Positions 24,008-32,413 of a stretch of 32,853 bases of DNA are shown here, one piece after another (position 1 is the stretch's first letter; every line of letters starts with the position of its first letter). A program made the translations under genes and the position numbers. Below the pieces are notes generated by a model that was given only the letters and a program-made list of their open reading frames with translations, ran no database searches and was not told the DNA's origin. Origin of the DNA: an uncultured Rhodospirillaceae bacterium. Lineage in GTDB: Bacteria > Pseudomonadota > Alphaproteobacteria > Rhodospirillales > Magnetospirillaceae. The stretch covers positions 1 to 32,853 of the forward strand of contig CAIULK010000006.1 in assembly GCA_903899885.1 (NCBI GenBank). The letters run 5' to 3'.

Positions 24008-24318
24008 TTGCCGACGCCGTTCGGGCCGACCAGCACGACATTGGTCGCGTCCTTGAGGAAGTCGAGCGTCATCAATGCTTCGAAGGTGGTGCGATCGCAT
24101 CGCGTCGGCCAAGTCCAGTCGAAGTCGCAGATCGGTTTGAAGCGGCCAATATGGGCGTCCTGGAGGCGACGCTCCAGGCTGCGGCGAGCACGCTCCTCCT
24201 CTTCCCAGTCGAGCAAGGGCTGGACCCAGCCAGCGGTGACGGCTTCGGGCCAATGCGCCAACAGTCCATGCAGGCGCAACGCCTTGGCGCGGGCCTGCAG
24301 GGAGTCAAGGTTCTTCAT
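23989..24318 (-). pseudogene. istB: Truncated istB (IS21-family helper ATPase)
   Basis: IstB is the AAA+ helper of IS21 transposition, usually about 250 residues. The N-terminal domain is intact ([39 protein letters not shown]) up to [14 protein letters not shown], where the Walker A Lys-Thr should follow. Here the frame reads NGTISL and stops. The true IS sequence ends near 24009 and the next bases belong to the remnant gene. Without the ATPase core it cannot work, so the element is immobile unless helped in trans. Its ATG overlaps the istA end by 14 bp. Confidence 0.9.
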
Positions 24319-25804
24319 GGGACGCCCCCTTCAGTCGGTCATAGGTCTCCAGCGAATGCGGCCGCACGGCGGCATCGCGATCACGCACATGGGCGGGCAG
24401 GATCACGCTGACGGGCGGAGCCTGTCGGCGCTCTTCCCGACGGCGCTCCAGGACCAGGCGCACGGCATTCGGGTGCGGCACATTGCGATCGAGCGCCTCA
24501 ATGATGGCGGCTCGCAACTCGGCAGCCCCATAGTCCCGCAACAGCCGCATCAAGGCGGCGGTGATGGTGCCGAGATTCTTGTCACGCTCGGCGGCACGGA
24601 TGAGCAAGGTCTGAGTGGCCGGCACCGCCGTGGTCAGTTGATCGGTTGCCCGGAGGTGGCGCGCCTTGCCCTTTTGCTCGACCAGGGCCCGGATATGGGC
24701 GGGATCCTCGATGCGCTCGCCCTTGTCGTAGCTGCGCCGGTGGCTGGCGAGCACCTGCGGCCCGTCGACGACACGCACCCGGTCGGGATCGGCCAGCACC
24801 GTCAACGATCGCCGCACCTGGGTATGAGGCACCGAGTAGTCATTCTTGTCGAAACGGACATAGGGCGTCTTGCCGACCGCCACCGCCACCTGCTCGACCA
24901 CCGGATAGGGATTGTCCGGCAGGCTCAGCAGACGCGGCACCTCCGCGGCGAAGGCCTCGCGGACGGTGCCGGCGTCTTGTTGCGGACAGCGTCGATCGGC
25001 CGCCGGGCCCCGACACCAGGCATCAGCCTGGGCATTGAGATCGTCGAGATCGGCGTATTTGCGGGCGGCGAAGAAGTTGTCGCGCACGAAGCGGATGGCC
25101 CGCTCGACGCGGCCCTTCTCGTTGCCGCGGGCGACGGCCACCGGCCGAGGCTCATACCGGTAATGTCCGGCGAAGGCGAGCAAGGTCGGATGGAAGCGGA
25201 TGGCGTCGCCATGGCGCTCCAGCACGGCGCTCTTCAAATTGTCGTACAGGATGACCCTCGGCACCGCATCCCATGCCGTAAATGCGCCGAGATGGCCGCG
25301 CAGAAAGTTCTCCATCCGTGCGTCGAGGAAAAAGCGCAGGAAGATTTGCCGCGAGTAGCTGAGCACGGCGACGAAGGCCATCAGTGGACGGTGCGCCCGG
25401 CCAATGACCATCTGGCCGAAGTGCCCCCAGTCGACTTGCGCCTGTTCGCCGGGCAGTGTCGCCAGACGCAGGAAGGCTTCCGCCGGCGGACGTGGCCGAT
25501 GGCAGGCGATGACATGGCGGAACTGGCTTTGCCCGCCAACATAGCCGCGCTCCCGAACCATGCCGTGCAGACGGCTGGCGGTCAGTGTCGGGAACTTGGC
25601 CAGGGTCTCGCGGATGAACGGCAGATAGGGATCGATCTTGGACGGGCGGTGCGGCCGGCCGAGGCGCGGCAGGCCGGCCTGCCCCAGCACCCGGGCGACG
25701 GTGTCACGATGCACGCGCACCTGCTTGGCGATCGTTCCGATACGCCATTTTTCCACATGGTAATAGCGCAGGATCTGCGCCTCGATGTCAGGAGGAATGG
25801 TCAC
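24305..25804 (-). CDS. istA: IS21-family transposase IstA
   Basis: About 499 residues: N-terminal helix-turn-helix ([30 protein letters not shown]), a DDE catalytic core with Asp125 ([10 protein letters not shown]), Asp188 ([10 protein letters not shown]) and Glu234 ([12 protein letters not shown]), and a C-terminal domain with the SVPHTQVRR stretch and a basic helix that contacts IstB. The GTG at 25804 has GAGGA 7 bp upstream and is preferred over a start at 25867 in an overlapping gene. The reading frame appears intact, though the element has lost part of istB. Confidence 0.92.
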   Translation of the reverse strand: MTIPPDIEAQILRYYHVEKWRIGTIAKQVRVHRDTVARVLGQAGLPRLGRPHRPSKIDPYLPFIRETLAKFPTLTASRLHGMVRERGYVGGQSQFRHVIACHRPRPPAEAFLRLATLPGEQAQVDWGHFGQMVIGRAHRPLMAFVAVLSYSRQIFLRFFLDARMENFLRGHLGAFTAWDAVPRVILYDNLKSAVLERHGDAIRFHPTLLAFAGHYRYEPRPVAVARGNEKGRVERAIRFVRDNFFAARKYADLDDLNAQADAWCRGPAADRRCPQQDAGTVREAFAAEVPRLLSLPDNPYPVVEQVAVAVGKTPYVRFDKNDYSVPHTQVRRSLTVLADPDRVRVVDGPQVLASHRRSYDKGERIEDPAHIRALVEQKGKARHLRATDQLTTAVPATQTLLIRAAERDKNLGTITAALMRLLRDYGAAELRAAIIEALDRNVPHPNAVRLVLERRREERRQAPPVSVILPAHVRDRDAAVRPHSLETYDRLKGASHEEP

Positions 25805-26318
25805 GGCGATGTCCTCGTCGTTTGTGCCAAGAGCCCCGGCTGAGGTGCAGAAAGTCGCGGCGGACAAATTCCGAACAGTGGCAGCCGCAGCGATGGCAAT
25901 GCCATCGTGGCCGGCCGGGTCTGTCCGTCGACGATTGGTCCTTCACCGCCACCGCCGGGCTCTCGAATAACAAATCATTCGTTCGATCCGGCGGTGAACC
26001 CTGATGCGTCACGTTATTTTTGCGCGCCCGGTAACGGCGCGCTCGCGCCGCATGTTGGAGGCGGCCGCGACGACTCGCCTGGTAACGGCGACCGGCCTCG
26101 CGCTGCGACCGCCGGCGCGCTTCCTGGGCACAACCCGTGGGACAGTACATCTGGCCGCGATCACAATGGCTGCAGATGAGCACTTGGGCTCGGCAGCGCA
26201 GGCATAAGAACAGCCTGGCAGGCGTTTCATCGGTGCGGTCGCCGCAATCGGTCCCCGCATCGGCGGCAGGCTCGTGTCGTGGACGCCCTTGCCCCTGTGT
26301 GCAACAATGCCCCCGCAT
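25788..26318 (-). CDS. Cys-rich passenger protein upstream of istA
   Basis: 176 residues. A zinc-ribbon-like segment FLCLRCRAQVLICSHCDRGQMYCPTGC with six regular cysteines is followed by a very basic helix (EARRRSQREAGRRYQASRRGRLQHAARARRYRARK) and the phrase NNVTHQGS. Near the C-terminus there is a second Cys pair (WHCHRCGCHC). I recall such proteins encoded just before istA in some IS21-like elements. It overlaps istA by 17 bp, so the two are coupled. DNA binding, perhaps at the ends of the element, is likely from charge and Cys pattern; no function is established. The first 30 codons are weakly coding and the true start may be downstream of 26318. Confidence 0.7.
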   Translation of the reverse strand: MRGHCCTQGQGRPRHEPAADAGTDCGDRTDETPARLFLCLRCRAQVLICSHCDRGQMYCPTGCAQEARRRSQREAGRRYQASRRGRLQHAARARRYRARKNNVTHQGSPPDRTNDLLFESPAVAVKDQSSTDRPGRPRWHCHRCGCHCSEFVRRDFLHLSRGSWHKRRGHRRDHSS

Positions 26319-27012
26319 TCGTGCCCCGGCACGGTGTAGGGCACGGCGCCGATGCAGACGGTCAGGTTCGGATCGGCGCCGTGCCAGCCTTTCAATGGTG
26401 GCAAGGTCTTATCGCACCAGCCGATGACCTGTCAGCACCAGCGTCCAAGAAAAGGCCAAAACTCGCGGAATTCGACTAACACGGCACCGCCGCCTGCCCG
26501 GAAATTTCCCTATCACCCTCCCAGCGGATTGCCCAGGTGGGTCCACAAGGCTCCTCCCGCCCCCTCCGCTCCGCTGCGCGCGAAGGGCGCTCCGCTACGG
26601 GGGCGGGGCCCTCCTGTGGACTACCCGGACAATCCGCCACCGACGGCCATTTCTCCCCCCTACATCGACGTGCCGCCAAAAAAGCGCGGATTTCGACCGG
26701 CGTTCACAGTGAAGCGCAGCATCTCGGCGGCGGACGCAAAGGGGCAGGCCGCGACCAGCGCGGCATTCAGAAATCGTCTCATGGCCGGAGCAACCGGCCG
26801 GAGGCAGGGGCGGTGCGAACGAACGGGTCGGGCCAGAGTACGCGTGTCGGATAACCCGACTCGCCGTTGGCCTCGCCAACATTACAGAGATGTCGGCGGA
26901 GCCGACGCGCCCGCCCGTCAGCCCCCGGCCAGCATCACCCCGTCACAACCACGTGCGTGCGGTGTTGCTGACAGAAGGCCGTCTGTTGGATGACGATCGC
27001 GGCGGGATCGAT
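26319..27012. other. Stretch without a convincing gene
   Basis: About 0.7 kb between the IS21 passenger gene and the next minus-strand gene. It holds a long GC-rich inverted repeat (26541-26621) and a tiny minus-strand frame (26660-26782, 40 codons, starting MRRFLNAALVAACPF like a signal sequence) that I cannot support as a gene. It probably includes the outer end of the IS element. Confidence 0.5.
26541..26621. repeat. Long imperfect inverted repeat
   Basis: GTCCACAAGG...CCCGCCCCC (26541 to about 26565) is complementary to GGGGGCGGG...CCTGTGGAC (about 26598-26621), with small bulges; the loop is also rich in CGCTCCGCT-like steps. No T-run follows on either strand. It may be a REP-like element, a protein-binding site, or part of an IS end. 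Confidence 0.6.
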
Positions 27013-27834
27013 TTACCGGCGACGAAGAGCTTCTGCCACTGCGACAGCGGTTTCGATATCGCTCTTCGCTTCGGGCCGTGTGCGGAGTGCATCGGCAACC
27101 ATCTGGTCATGTGGTGCCTGGGAAATCTCCCAGTCCAGCATGCCGTATCGGGCGGCGACCCGCTCGACGGGGAATCGCCCCCAGATATCCTCCAGCGTGC
27201 CGTCAGGATGCTGCACGGCACCATGAAAGCCGCCGCCGCGCAGTTGGATGCCCGGCGTGGTGCCGACGGCCGTCATCGTGACCGCCGGCAGGCCTGTGAT
27301 CCGCGCCAATGCTTCGGCATAGACAACGCAGCCTCCGAACGAATAGCGGGCAATATCGCGGGCGGTTGCCCAGGGTTTGGGCCGGGTGGGGACAAGGCTG
27401 AGATACGTGGCGTTGTTTCTGATCCAGGCCTCGCACTGTTCGACCCGGCGCTCGTCGGCCCCGATCCCGTATTCCTCCAGCCTGTCGGCCCCGACGCAGG
27501 CCATGCCGATCTTCAGGCGGGTTCGCTCCGCCCCGTCGATGAACGCGGAATCAGGCCAGTCGTCAGGGTTTACGAGCGGCTTGACGATGTCTCCATGCCG
27601 CAGTGGCGACATCATTCCCCGCACATCGTAGCACCACCGGCCGTCGTCTTCGCAATAGGCCCGCAACGGCGTCTTGGCGATGTGGATCAGGTGAACCGGC
27701 CAGCCGGTGATGCGCTCGAAGGCAACGGCCCATTCAACGCACAGCGAATTTTCGCAATCGGCGATGATCTCATCCGGGAAACGGCCCTTGCCGTTCATCG
27801 TAATGGCCGTCGGATTGTTCTTGCTGGCCCCCAT
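27013..27834 (-). CDS. Unknown protein with two papain/transglutaminase-like modules
   Basis: 273 residues, family not recognised. The protein contains an internal repeat. Copy 1 has LCVEWAVAFERITGWP (31-46) followed by DDGRWCYDVRG (63-73). Copy 2 has GCVVYAEALARITGLP (168-183), then GFHGAVQH (202-209) and PDGTLEDIWG (210-219). The order Cys - His - Asp in copy 2 is that of papain- and transglutaminase-like hydrolases; copy 1 keeps Cys and Asp but has no clear His between them. No signal peptide. GGGGAAG precedes the ATG by 3 bp. It lies beyond the terminator of the phage late operon and thus looks like an independent cargo gene. Catalytic activity is inference. Confidence 0.65.
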   Translation of the reverse strand: MGASKNNPTAITMNGKGRFPDEIIADCENSLCVEWAVAFERITGWPVHLIHIAKTPLRAYCEDDGRWCYDVRGMMSPLRHGDIVKPLVNPDDWPDSAFIDGAERTRLKIGMACVGADRLEEYGIGADERRVEQCEAWIRNNATYLSLVPTRPKPWATARDIARYSFGGCVVYAEALARITGLPAVTMTAVGTTPGIQLRGGGFHGAVQHPDGTLEDIWGRFPVERVAARYGMLDWEISQAPHDQMVADALRTRPEAKSDIETAVAVAEALRRR

Positions 27835-27922
27835 GGTCTTCCCCGCTGCCGCTACGTCAATTGAACGGGCGATACTTTACCCGATGAGTCCTCCCAGGAG
27901 TATGGCTTCCCCCTAAAACGAC

Positions 27923-27960
27923 AAAAACGGCCGACCGGGGATCACTCCCACGGTCGGCCG
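27923..27960 (-). terminator. Intrinsic terminator of the phage late operon
   Basis: CGGCCGACCG (27928-27937) and CGGTCGGCCG (27951-27960) form a 10 bp perfect stem, followed on the minus strand by five T and, after GTCG, four more. It lies 15 bp after the tail tip gene stop. Confidence 0.88.
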
Positions 27961-27974
27961 CGCCATTCAGTATT

Positions 27975-30293
27975 TCAGTTCACATGCACATGGTCATCCT
28001 CGGCGACGGCGGTGATCTGCACCGTGTCGGCCCCGCGCGGCTTGATCGACAGCACGCGCGCCATCCGCGCCCACAGATCGGCAGGACCGAAGCTGAAATA
28101 CGTCCGCTCCTCGGCGCCGCCGATGTAAGGGGTGATGGTCAGCGGCTCGATCAACCGCACCGCCGTCGGCACATTATCGACCACTTCCACCTTGTACGGC
28201 CCCGCCAGCCCGCCGTCGCGGTGGCGGAGCGCGATGTAATGGGTGGCGCCGTCGGTCCAGTCCAGCGGTTCGGACAGGTCGAGCCGGTCGCCGTCATGGC
28301 CCACCACCTCGCCGCCCTGGCCCCAGCGGGGCATGTCGTGGGTGACGGCGATCAGGTCGCCATAGGTGGGGATCATGCCGTCCAGTTCCGTACTGAAGGT
28401 GATCATGCGGCGGCGGTAGCGGTTGTTGGCTGCCATGTACAGGCCCTCGCGCGCCGCCTGGTCGCGGCCGGTGCAGCCGAACAGCGTCACCTTGGCCGGG
28501 TTGGCGATCTTGCTGTCGGCCAGGGCTTGGGTGACGTCATCGGGCTTCCAGGTGTGGGCCGAGTAGTATTCCACCGTCACCGCATCGGCGGTGCTGTCGC
28601 CGGGCATGATGTAGCCGATCTTGAAACTGCCGCGGACGATGTTGCGGGGGCCGTACATGGCCACCGGCAGAGTCTGCGGAGCATCGCGGACGATCCGCAC
28701 CACGCCCCCCTGGGGAATCGGCACCGCCCGGCCGCAGCGGGCGATGCGGGCCAGGGCTTCCCACACCGTCACCGGCGAATCGAACACCGCGTCGAAGGAA
28801 TCCCCCCGTGCCGCCCACACCGCATCGAGGGTGGCCAGCGCCTTCAGGTCGAGACGGGCATCCGCCAGCTTGGCGCCATAGTCCGCCTTACAGGCATCGG
28901 CGAAGGCCCAGGCGATGGACCGGGTCGGCTGGAAATCGGACCATCCGCCGGAGGGCGACCACACCGGCAGCTTGCGGGTGACGATGACGTTGATCTTGCG
29001 CGACGAGCGGGCCGACAGATTGTCGGTGGCGCGCATCTTCACCGCCAACAGGGTGACGGGGCCGAAATCCGGCTGCCCCGGCACATAGGCCCGCAGGGCC
29101 GCCCACAGGATCTGGTGGCCGGCGCGGGACGAGGTATCCTTGGTATCGGTGCGGATGGCCCGCACTTGATAACGCCCCGGCGTCACCGGGTAGCGATAGG
29201 ACTGGCGAATCGGCGTGGTGGTGGCGTTGGTGACGGTGTGGCTGCCCAGCACCGTCCAATTGCCCACGCCATTGCCCGCATCGTCCACCGCTTGGGCCTC
29301 GACCCGCCAGGAAATGGAGCGCTGGTCGAGGGCGCCGGAATCGTTGGCATAATAGAGGCCGCGATCCATCACCATGTCGACGCCGATGGTGCCCGCCTGG
29401 GTGCCGACGGCGGTGGCCATGAATGGGCCGATGATACCGTCGCTGCCGACGATCAGATCGTTGGGGGCTTTCAGTTCCTGGCCGGACACCTCCCCGGCGG
29501 TCACCACCCGGGCATCGAACAGGGTGATGGTGGCACCGGGCGGAATGATCTCGGTCGAGACCTCGTCGAAGGACGAGATCGGGGTGTCCTCGATCCTGAT
29601 CTGCTCGATGTCGTACCGGCCCTGGCCGATGACGTGAAGCTGGAACAGGTACTGCTCGTTGGCGATGTACTCCTCGTAGGGCGTGGCAGCCAGATCCGGG
29701 TAGACCAGATGACGGCCGTAGATGACCGGGATGGGCTGCCCCAACCGGCCCTGATTACCCTGGGCCTGGAGCGAATAGGTCGGGCTGGGCGCAGGGGCGG
29801 AGCCGGCCGATCCCCAGGATTCGGAGGGGATCGCCGCGCTGGGAGCCGGGATCACGGTGTTGACCAGGGCGGCGCCGGCCATGGCCAGCACGCCGCCCAC
29901 CGCATTGGCGACAGTGAACGAACCGAAGATAGTGGCGGAACCCTCCAGGCCGATCAGCCCGGCCGCAGCGCCGCCGGATGCCGCAGCCGCCACCATGACG
30001 GCGATGGTCAGGATGGTGCGCAGGGGGCTTTTGCCGCCGCCCCCACCGCCGCCACCCCGGGGCCAGCGGATCACCGAAACCAGTTCGCCGGGGCGGATCA
30101 CCCGCACGGCGAAGATATCGGAGGACAGAGCAGTGCCGTCGACCCGCACCTCGGGGCCATCCGCCCAGCGGGAAGGGACGATTCCCGCCTCGGTCAGCAG
30201 ATCGCCGATGGTCCTGCCGGCGGCGATGGCGTGGATGCTGCGACCGGTGGCCCGGTCGAAGGGATTGGTGACCACCACCACGGTCGCGGTCAT
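27975..30293 (-). CDS. Phage tail tip / host specificity protein (gpJ-like)
   Basis: 772 residues. The N-terminal part (MTATVVVVTNPFDRATGRS) ends in an eight-glycine run before a hydrophobic stretch (TILTIAVMVAAAASGGAAAGLIG). The hallmark of gpJ-type proteins, QGNQGRLGQPIPVIYGRHL, follows at about 160, and the middle has the TipJ-type phage tail domain (KINVIVTRKLPVW, SIAWAFADACKADYGAKL). It forms the tip of the tail fibre and contacts the host surface. The ATG at 30293 overlaps the NlpC/P60 stop by 4 bp; longer frames upstream lie within that gene. Shorter than lambda J (about 1130), lacking most of the fibre part. Confidence 0.9.
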   Translation of the reverse strand: MTATVVVVTNPFDRATGRSIHAIAAGRTIGDLLTEAGIVPSRWADGPEVRVDGTALSSDIFAVRVIRPGELVSVIRWPRGGGGGGGGKSPLRTILTIAVMVAAAASGGAAAGLIGLEGSATIFGSFTVANAVGGVLAMAGAALVNTVIPAPSAAIPSESWGSAGSAPAPSPTYSLQAQGNQGRLGQPIPVIYGRHLVYPDLAATPYEEYIANEQYLFQLHVIGQGRYDIEQIRIEDTPISSFDEVSTEIIPPGATITLFDARVVTAGEVSGQELKAPNDLIVGSDGIIGPFMATAVGTQAGTIGVDMVMDRGLYYANDSGALDQRSISWRVEAQAVDDAGNGVGNWTVLGSHTVTNATTTPIRQSYRYPVTPGRYQVRAIRTDTKDTSSRAGHQILWAALRAYVPGQPDFGPVTLLAVKMRATDNLSARSSRKINVIVTRKLPVWSPSGGWSDFQPTRSIAWAFADACKADYGAKLADARLDLKALATLDAVWAARGDSFDAVFDSPVTVWEALARIARCGRAVPIPQGGVVRIVRDAPQTLPVAMYGPRNIVRGSFKIGYIMPGDSTADAVTVEYYSAHTWKPDDVTQALADSKIANPAKVTLFGCTGRDQAAREGLYMAANNRYRRRMITFSTELDGMIPTYGDLIAVTHDMPRWGQGGEVVGHDGDRLDLSEPLDWTDGATHYIALRHRDGGLAGPYKVEVVDNVPTAVRLIEPLTITPYIGGAEERTYFSFGPADLWARMARVLSIKPRGADTVQITAVAEDDHVHVN

Positions 30294-30694
30294 GATCCCT
30301 CCCCCTGGAAACGATAGAAGCCCTCGACGGCCCAGCCGTTGAGGGCCAGGGCATCCGACCGCTGGAACACCACCCCGGACTCCTGGCTGCAATGGAGAAC
30401 ACCCCCGCCATTGACCTCCAGCCAGATACCGACATGGATGGGATGGCGGGAACGGCGCAGCAGCACGCAATCGCCCTCGACGGGCACATCCACCTTGATC
30501 CAGCGGCGGCGCTCGGGGTGGTCGCGGAAGGTGCGGCCCATGACCAGCATGTCTTCGGGATTGGCGATGTCGGGAAGCGCCCGGCCGAAATGGCGGCTCT
30601 GCACCATGCGGACGAATTCCCAGCAATTGAACAGGTCCGGCCCGCTGCCGTGGACGGACCACGGCAGGCCGATATAGTCAGTGGCCCAATGCAT
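30290..30694 (-). CDS. NlpC/P60-type tail peptidase (gpK-like)
   Basis: 134 residues. The catalytic Cys is in FNCWEFVRMVQ (Cys24), the His in HPIHVGIWLE and the third polar residue in GGVLHCSQES, the order of NlpC/P60 peptidases. Phage tail proteins of this type cut peptidoglycan during entry and lie directly before the gpJ gene, as here. Start at 30694 (MHWATDYIGLPW) follows the DUF1833 stop by 8 bp. Confidence 0.88.
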   Translation of the reverse strand: MHWATDYIGLPWSVHGSGPDLFNCWEFVRMVQSRHFGRALPDIANPEDMLVMGRTFRDHPERRRWIKVDVPVEGDCVLLRRSRHPIHVGIWLEVNGGGVLHCSQESGVVFQRSDALALNGWAVEGFYRFQGEGS

Positions 30695-30702
30695 TGGAAC
30701 CT

Positions 30703-31227
30703 CTATTCGACCAGCCCCGGAAAGCGGCTGGCGGTGTAGGTGATGGAGGGGAAAGCCTTGTTGCCGAAGTCGAGCATGGCGGCGTGGCCGATGACGCGCA
30801 GGGGATCGGCCTCGACGTCGGACAGGGTCATGGTCACCGGCGGGTCCATCTGCGGGCCGTCGAGATCGGTGGACAGATAGGGCCGGTAGGTGACCTCGAT
30901 CTTGTCCTGGCTGATGGCGGCTTCGTCGAGGGCGTCGGAGATTTCGCGGCCGACATTGTCCAGGGTGATGGTGATCTCCGGCACCGGGGCGGTGTCCACC
31001 GGCGGCAGATCGAGATCGAAGGCCAGCGCGGTGAAGGTCACCATCTGACCACCATCACGGGGTGCGGTGGGTTCGAGTCGGGCCTGCAGGTCGACCATGT
31101 CCCGCACCACCCGGATCGGCGTGGCGAAGGCCGGGTGCCAGATTTCCAGGGTGTGGAGGATCACGGTGTCGGCGGGTGCGGCGGCATAGGCTTCCTTGAG
31201 GGCCTGGGACAGAGCGGGATCGGGCAT
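30703..31227 (-). CDS. Phage tail assembly protein, DUF1833 family
   Basis: 174 residues with the DUF1833 pattern: LKEAYAAAPADTVILHTLEIWHPAF at the start, VTFTALAFDLDLPPVD in the middle and DFGNKAFPSITYTASRFPGL at the end. Members replace or resemble the minor tail protein L and stand just before the NlpC/P60 gene in many phages and gene-transfer-like elements of alphaproteobacteria. Its ATG lies 2 bp after the spanin gene stop. Confidence 0.85.
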   Translation of the reverse strand: MPDPALSQALKEAYAAAPADTVILHTLEIWHPAFATPIRVVRDMVDLQARLEPTAPRDGGQMVTFTALAFDLDLPPVDTAPVPEITITLDNVGREISDALDEAAISQDKIEVTYRPYLSTDLDGPQMDPPVTMTLSDVEADPLRVIGHAAMLDFGNKAFPSITYTASRFPGLVE

Positions 31228-31229
31228 GG

Positions 31230-31733
31230 TCAGTCCCCCAAACTCACAGCCCAGGCGTGGCAGGTGCGGGCGTATTCGGCGACGGCATCGGCGTCGCGGG
31301 CGAGGACAACAAGATCGACCGCAGCCTGTCCTGAAAGTTCGATGCCGGCGGCGGCGCCTGGATCGACAGTGGGGGCTTGGGCGGGGCCGGACACGGGGCG
31401 GTCACCACCATTCCCACGTCCGGGCTGGCGCACCCGGCCAGCAGCGGCAAGGCGAGCAGCCAGGGCGCGGTTTTCCTCGAAGGCATGGGCAATGGTTTCA
31501 GCGTGGGCAGCATGGTCCAGTTCCAATCGGTCGTTGAGGTCACGGGCTTTGGCTTCGGCGGCGGCGACGTTGGCCTGGGCCTCGGCCAGTTGGTGGGCGG
31601 CTTCGGCCTTCTGCCGGGCGATGGCTGCCTGCCACGACAGGCTGTCGATGTGCATGCCAAAGAAAAAGGCGGCTGCCACGGCAACCGCCCCGACCACTGC
31701 CCGCCAGTTGGCGAGGATGAGGGCAAGGATCAT
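31230..31733 (-). CDS. Rz: Inner-membrane spanin, Rz-like
   Basis: 167 residues: one N-terminal membrane anchor (LANWRAVVGAVAVAAAFFFGMHID) followed by a long Ala/Glu-rich coiled coil (ARQKAEAAHQLAEAQANVAAAEAKARDLNDRLELDH) and a loose C-terminal part. This is the plan of Rz inner-membrane spanins, which fuse the membranes in the last step of lysis together with Rz1. The ATG overlaps the endolysin stop by 4 bp. The embedded lipoprotein frame supports the call. Confidence 0.82.
   Translation of the reverse strand: MILALILANWRAVVGAVAVAAAFFFGMHIDSLSWQAAIARQKAEAAHQLAEAQANVAAAEAKARDLNDRLELDHAAHAETIAHAFEENRALAARLAAAGRVRQPGRGNGGDRPVSGPAQAPTVDPGAAAGIELSGQAAVDLVVLARDADAVAEYARTCHAWAVSLGD
31244..31486 (-). 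CDS. Rz1: Outer-membrane spanin lipoprotein, Rz1-like, embedded in the Rz gene
   Basis: 80 residues in another frame inside Rz. Starts MPSRKTAPWLLALPLLAGCASP: a short lipoprotein signal with lipobox LAGC. The mature part is Pro-rich (PCPAPPKPPLSIQAPPPASN, then more Pro-Ser-Pro near the end), which is the usual feature of Rz1. The stop lies just inside the end of Rz. Such out-of-frame nesting is characteristic of phage spanin pairs and is often missed by gene callers. Confidence 0.82.
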   Translation of the reverse strand: MPSRKTAPWLLALPLLAGCASPDVGMVVTAPCPAPPKPPLSIQAPPPASNFQDRLRSILLSSPATPMPSPNTPAPATPGL

Positions 31734-32413
31734 GCGCCACCCTCCATGGGCTGGACGTATTTGGGCCGCCGCACCACCAGCACGTTGCGGACGTAGCCGC
31801 GATTGATGTCGAAGAAGCTCTGGCCGTAGCCGCCGACCTTGGTGCGGGATTTCAGGCTGGTGCGCTCGACATGGCCGAACCATTTCTGCGGATCGCAGCC
31901 ATTGGTGTGGGCACACAGGCGGATGTCGGCCAGGGTGCCGCCGATGCCGCCATTGTAGGCGGCCAGGGCAAAGGCCAGCCGGTCCTCGGCCGACGGCGTG
32001 GCGGTACGGAAACCGGCGGCATTGACGCGATCCTTCACCACCAGCGCCCGCAATTGCAGGCGCGGATCGTAGCGGTCGGCCCATTTCCAGCCGTGCAACC
32101 CCGAATCCATGCCCTGTACCTCGGCAAAGGCATTGAAGCGGCTGGTCACGGTCAACTGGCCGAGGCCGAAGCCGTATTCGCGGCTGGTCTTCAGTTCCGT
32201 CTTGGGGTTCCAGCAGCCGTGGGCGGTCAGGCTGATGCAGGTTTCCTGCTCCACCTGCGCGGCCAGCGCCGAGGGCAGTGGCAGGTCTGGCCAGCGGGCG
32301 GCGATTTCCTCCCGCAGCAGGGGCATGTACTGCACAGCCCCCGGCGGAAGCTCCCCCGCCCCGGCCGGCAGCACGGCCAGGGCGAGAAGAACGGCGATCA
32401 GCCAGCGGCTCAT
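31730..32413 (-). CDS. Secreted lytic transglycosylase-type endolysin
   Basis: 227 residues. The N-terminus MSRWLIAVLLALAVLPAGAG is a signal peptide or signal-anchor. The SLT-like core has EQETCISLT with the candidate catalytic Glu57, EYGFGLGQLTVTSRFNAF (the GLGQ motif) and RLAFALAAYNGGIGG, the AYNGG signature of lysozyme-like transglycosylases. Conserved cysteines occur in CISLTAHGC and LCAHTNGC. Directly behind the holin-like gene (ATGA overlap) and before the spanins, so it is the lysis enzyme of the cassette. Confidence 0.87.
   Translation of the reverse strand: MSRWLIAVLLALAVLPAGAGELPPGAVQYMPLLREEIAARWPDLPLPSALAAQVEQETCISLTAHGCWNPKTELKTSREYGFGLGQLTVTSRFNAFAEVQGMDSGLHGWKWADRYDPRLQLRALVVKDRVNAAGFRTATPSAEDRLAFALAAYNGGIGGTLADIRLCAHTNGCDPQKWFGHVERTSLKSRTKVGGYGQSFFDINRGYVRNVLVVRRPKYVQPMEGGA

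Larger units (their letters stand above)
23996..26450 (-). mobile_element. Incomplete IS21-family element
   Basis: Unit of passenger gene, istA and truncated istB. The istB end of the element is missing, cut near 24009 in the Walker A codons. The other end cannot be fixed by eye, as no matching terminal repeat is left to compare; it lies somewhere beyond 26318. The element separates the fluoride island from the phage-like operon. Confidence 0.75.

Noticed and set aside
24008-25843. A 611-codon plus-strand frame across istA
   Set aside because: Shadow of the IS21 transposase, which has all DDE residues on the minus strand.
26660-26782. A 40-codon minus-strand frame with a signal-like start, followed by a nine-codon frame behind a GGGGGGAG site
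   Set aside because: Too short and unlike any protein known to me; coding cannot be supported without homologues.
27984-30317. A 777-codon open frame on the plus strand
   Set aside because: It is antisense to the gpJ-like gene, rich in His, Arg, Gly and Asp as expected for shadow frames in GC-rich DNA, and has no recognisable domain.
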